Shown one piece after another: positions 63,603 through 64,000 of a stretch of 64,000 nt of DNA (within the stretch, counting starts at the first letter, position 1; each line of letters starts with the position of its first letter). Both the position numbers and the translations under genes were made by a program. Where the stretch lies: assembly GCF_001571045.1 (NCBI RefSeq), contig NZ_BCSV01000002.1:62001-126000 (forward strand), read 5' to 3'. This stretch comes from Curtobacterium ammoniigenes NBRC 101786. Lineage in GTDB: Bacteria; Actinomycetota; Actinomycetes; Actinomycetales; Microbacteriaceae. The notes under the pieces are model-generated. The model was given only the letters and a program-made list of their open reading frames with translations. It did no database searches and had not been told where the DNA came from.

Positions 63603-64000
63603 TCACCGCGGGTTGTAGACGGTGAGGGCGGGCAGGGCATGGTCGCTGTAGTCGAACATGGCCTGGTTCTCCCAGCCGTCGCCAGCGCTCGGGTTCGTCG
63701 GATCCCATCCGTTGCCCTTCACGACGGTCCACGCGGGTTCCCAGTAGAACGCGCCGAGTCCGAGGCCATCGGGAACCGCTTGGACGATGCTTAATGTGTC
63801 ACGGAACATCGCGGCTTGTCCGGCTGGTGTGGCCGGGTATCCGGTTTCCAGTTCGCTGCTGTCGCTGAAGCTGAGACTCGCGGTCGGGTCGCCGCTTTGC
63901 AGCGTCCATGGGTACGCCGTCTCGGCGAGGAAGATGGGTTTGCGGTAGCGCGCGGCGGTGTAATTCAGCGTCGTCTGCAACTCGTCGAGGTAGCCGTGCC
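63603..64000 (-). CDS. GH53 endo-beta-1,4-galactanase (5' end beyond window)
   Basis: C-terminal 131 residues are visible and the frame is open at the right edge. RKPIFLAETAYPWTLQSGD contains the nucleophile Glu of GH53; GYPATPAGQAAMFRDTLSIVQAVPDGLGLGAFYWEPAWT and GDGWENQAMFDYSDHALPAL are typical of the family. It cleaves beta-1,4-galactan side chains of pectin. It would be the upstream gene of the operon leading into the two reductases and the Gfo/Idh enzyme. Confidence 0.88.
   Translation of the reverse strand, partial: HGYLDELQTTLNYTAARYRKPIFLAETAYPWTLQSGDPTASLSFSDSSELETGYPATPAGQAAMFRDTLSIVQAVPDGLGLGAFYWEPAWTVVKGNGWDPTNPSAGDGWENQAMFDYSDHALPALTVYNPR

Overview
The window is a high-GC, densely coded stretch from an actinobacterium. 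A soil or plant-associated member of Microbacteriaceae is the most likely source. This rests on GTG starts, ATGA/GTGA gene overlaps, DUF4012, DUF2510 and CPBP proteins, a fused CydDC and Gram-positive-type bacterial tyrosine kinase genes. The family-level assignment is inference, not proof.

Positions 1-16918 are an exopolysaccharide locus. On the minus strand lie a tyrosine kinase, a low-molecular-weight phosphatase, an anchored propeller-like exoprotein, a polyprenyl-phosphate sugar transferase, two acyltransferases, a flippase, a polymerase-like membrane protein, several glycosyltransferases and the GDP-L-fucose pair gmd/fcl. The central part (about 3170-12600) is clearly poorer in GC than its flanks, and both edges fall inside conserved genes (gmd and the sugar transferase). 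This looks like a swapped serotype cassette.

Positions 17133-19306 hold small housekeeping and membrane genes and a cold-shock gene with a clear terminator. Positions 20219-29234 are one plus-strand operon: cytochrome bd oxidase (cydA, cydB), a fused CydDC exporter and an overlapping DevS/DevR-like two-component system. Then come a phosphatidylserine-decarboxylase-family enzyme with a PsiD-like N-terminus, a DUF1801 protein, an ArsR-phosphatase fusion beside a PiT transporter, a frameshifted Tat-exported Ig-like protein, a lipoprotein and a DUF892 protein.

Positions 37217-45757 form a sugar module: KDG kinase and KDPG aldolase converge on an alpha-L-rhamnosidase with an ABC importer, controlled by a divergent LacI regulator with two visible operator-like sites. 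A small gene cut by an in-frame stop, an AraC regulator and a Fic protein follow.

Positions 49498-58528 hold a tightly overlapped catabolic operon: MFS transporter, alpha/beta hydrolase, isochorismatase-like hydrolase, ACMSD-like amidohydrolase, aldehyde dehydrogenase and a cyclic-amidase. It is divergent from an asparaginase-like amidase and a GntR regulator, and has a near-perfect promoter. The substrate is unknown; this is the best candidate for an undescribed pathway. An IS256-family element, an IS3-type OrfA remnant and a carbohydrate oxidoreductase/GH53 galactanase operon close the window.

Two genome-level peculiarities cut across these regions. One is a dispersed repeat family at three intergenic sites (19.7-20.1, 29.3-29.5 and 30.9-31.1 kb). 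The other is a marked tendency for tandem microduplications at gene 3' ends and in protein linkers.
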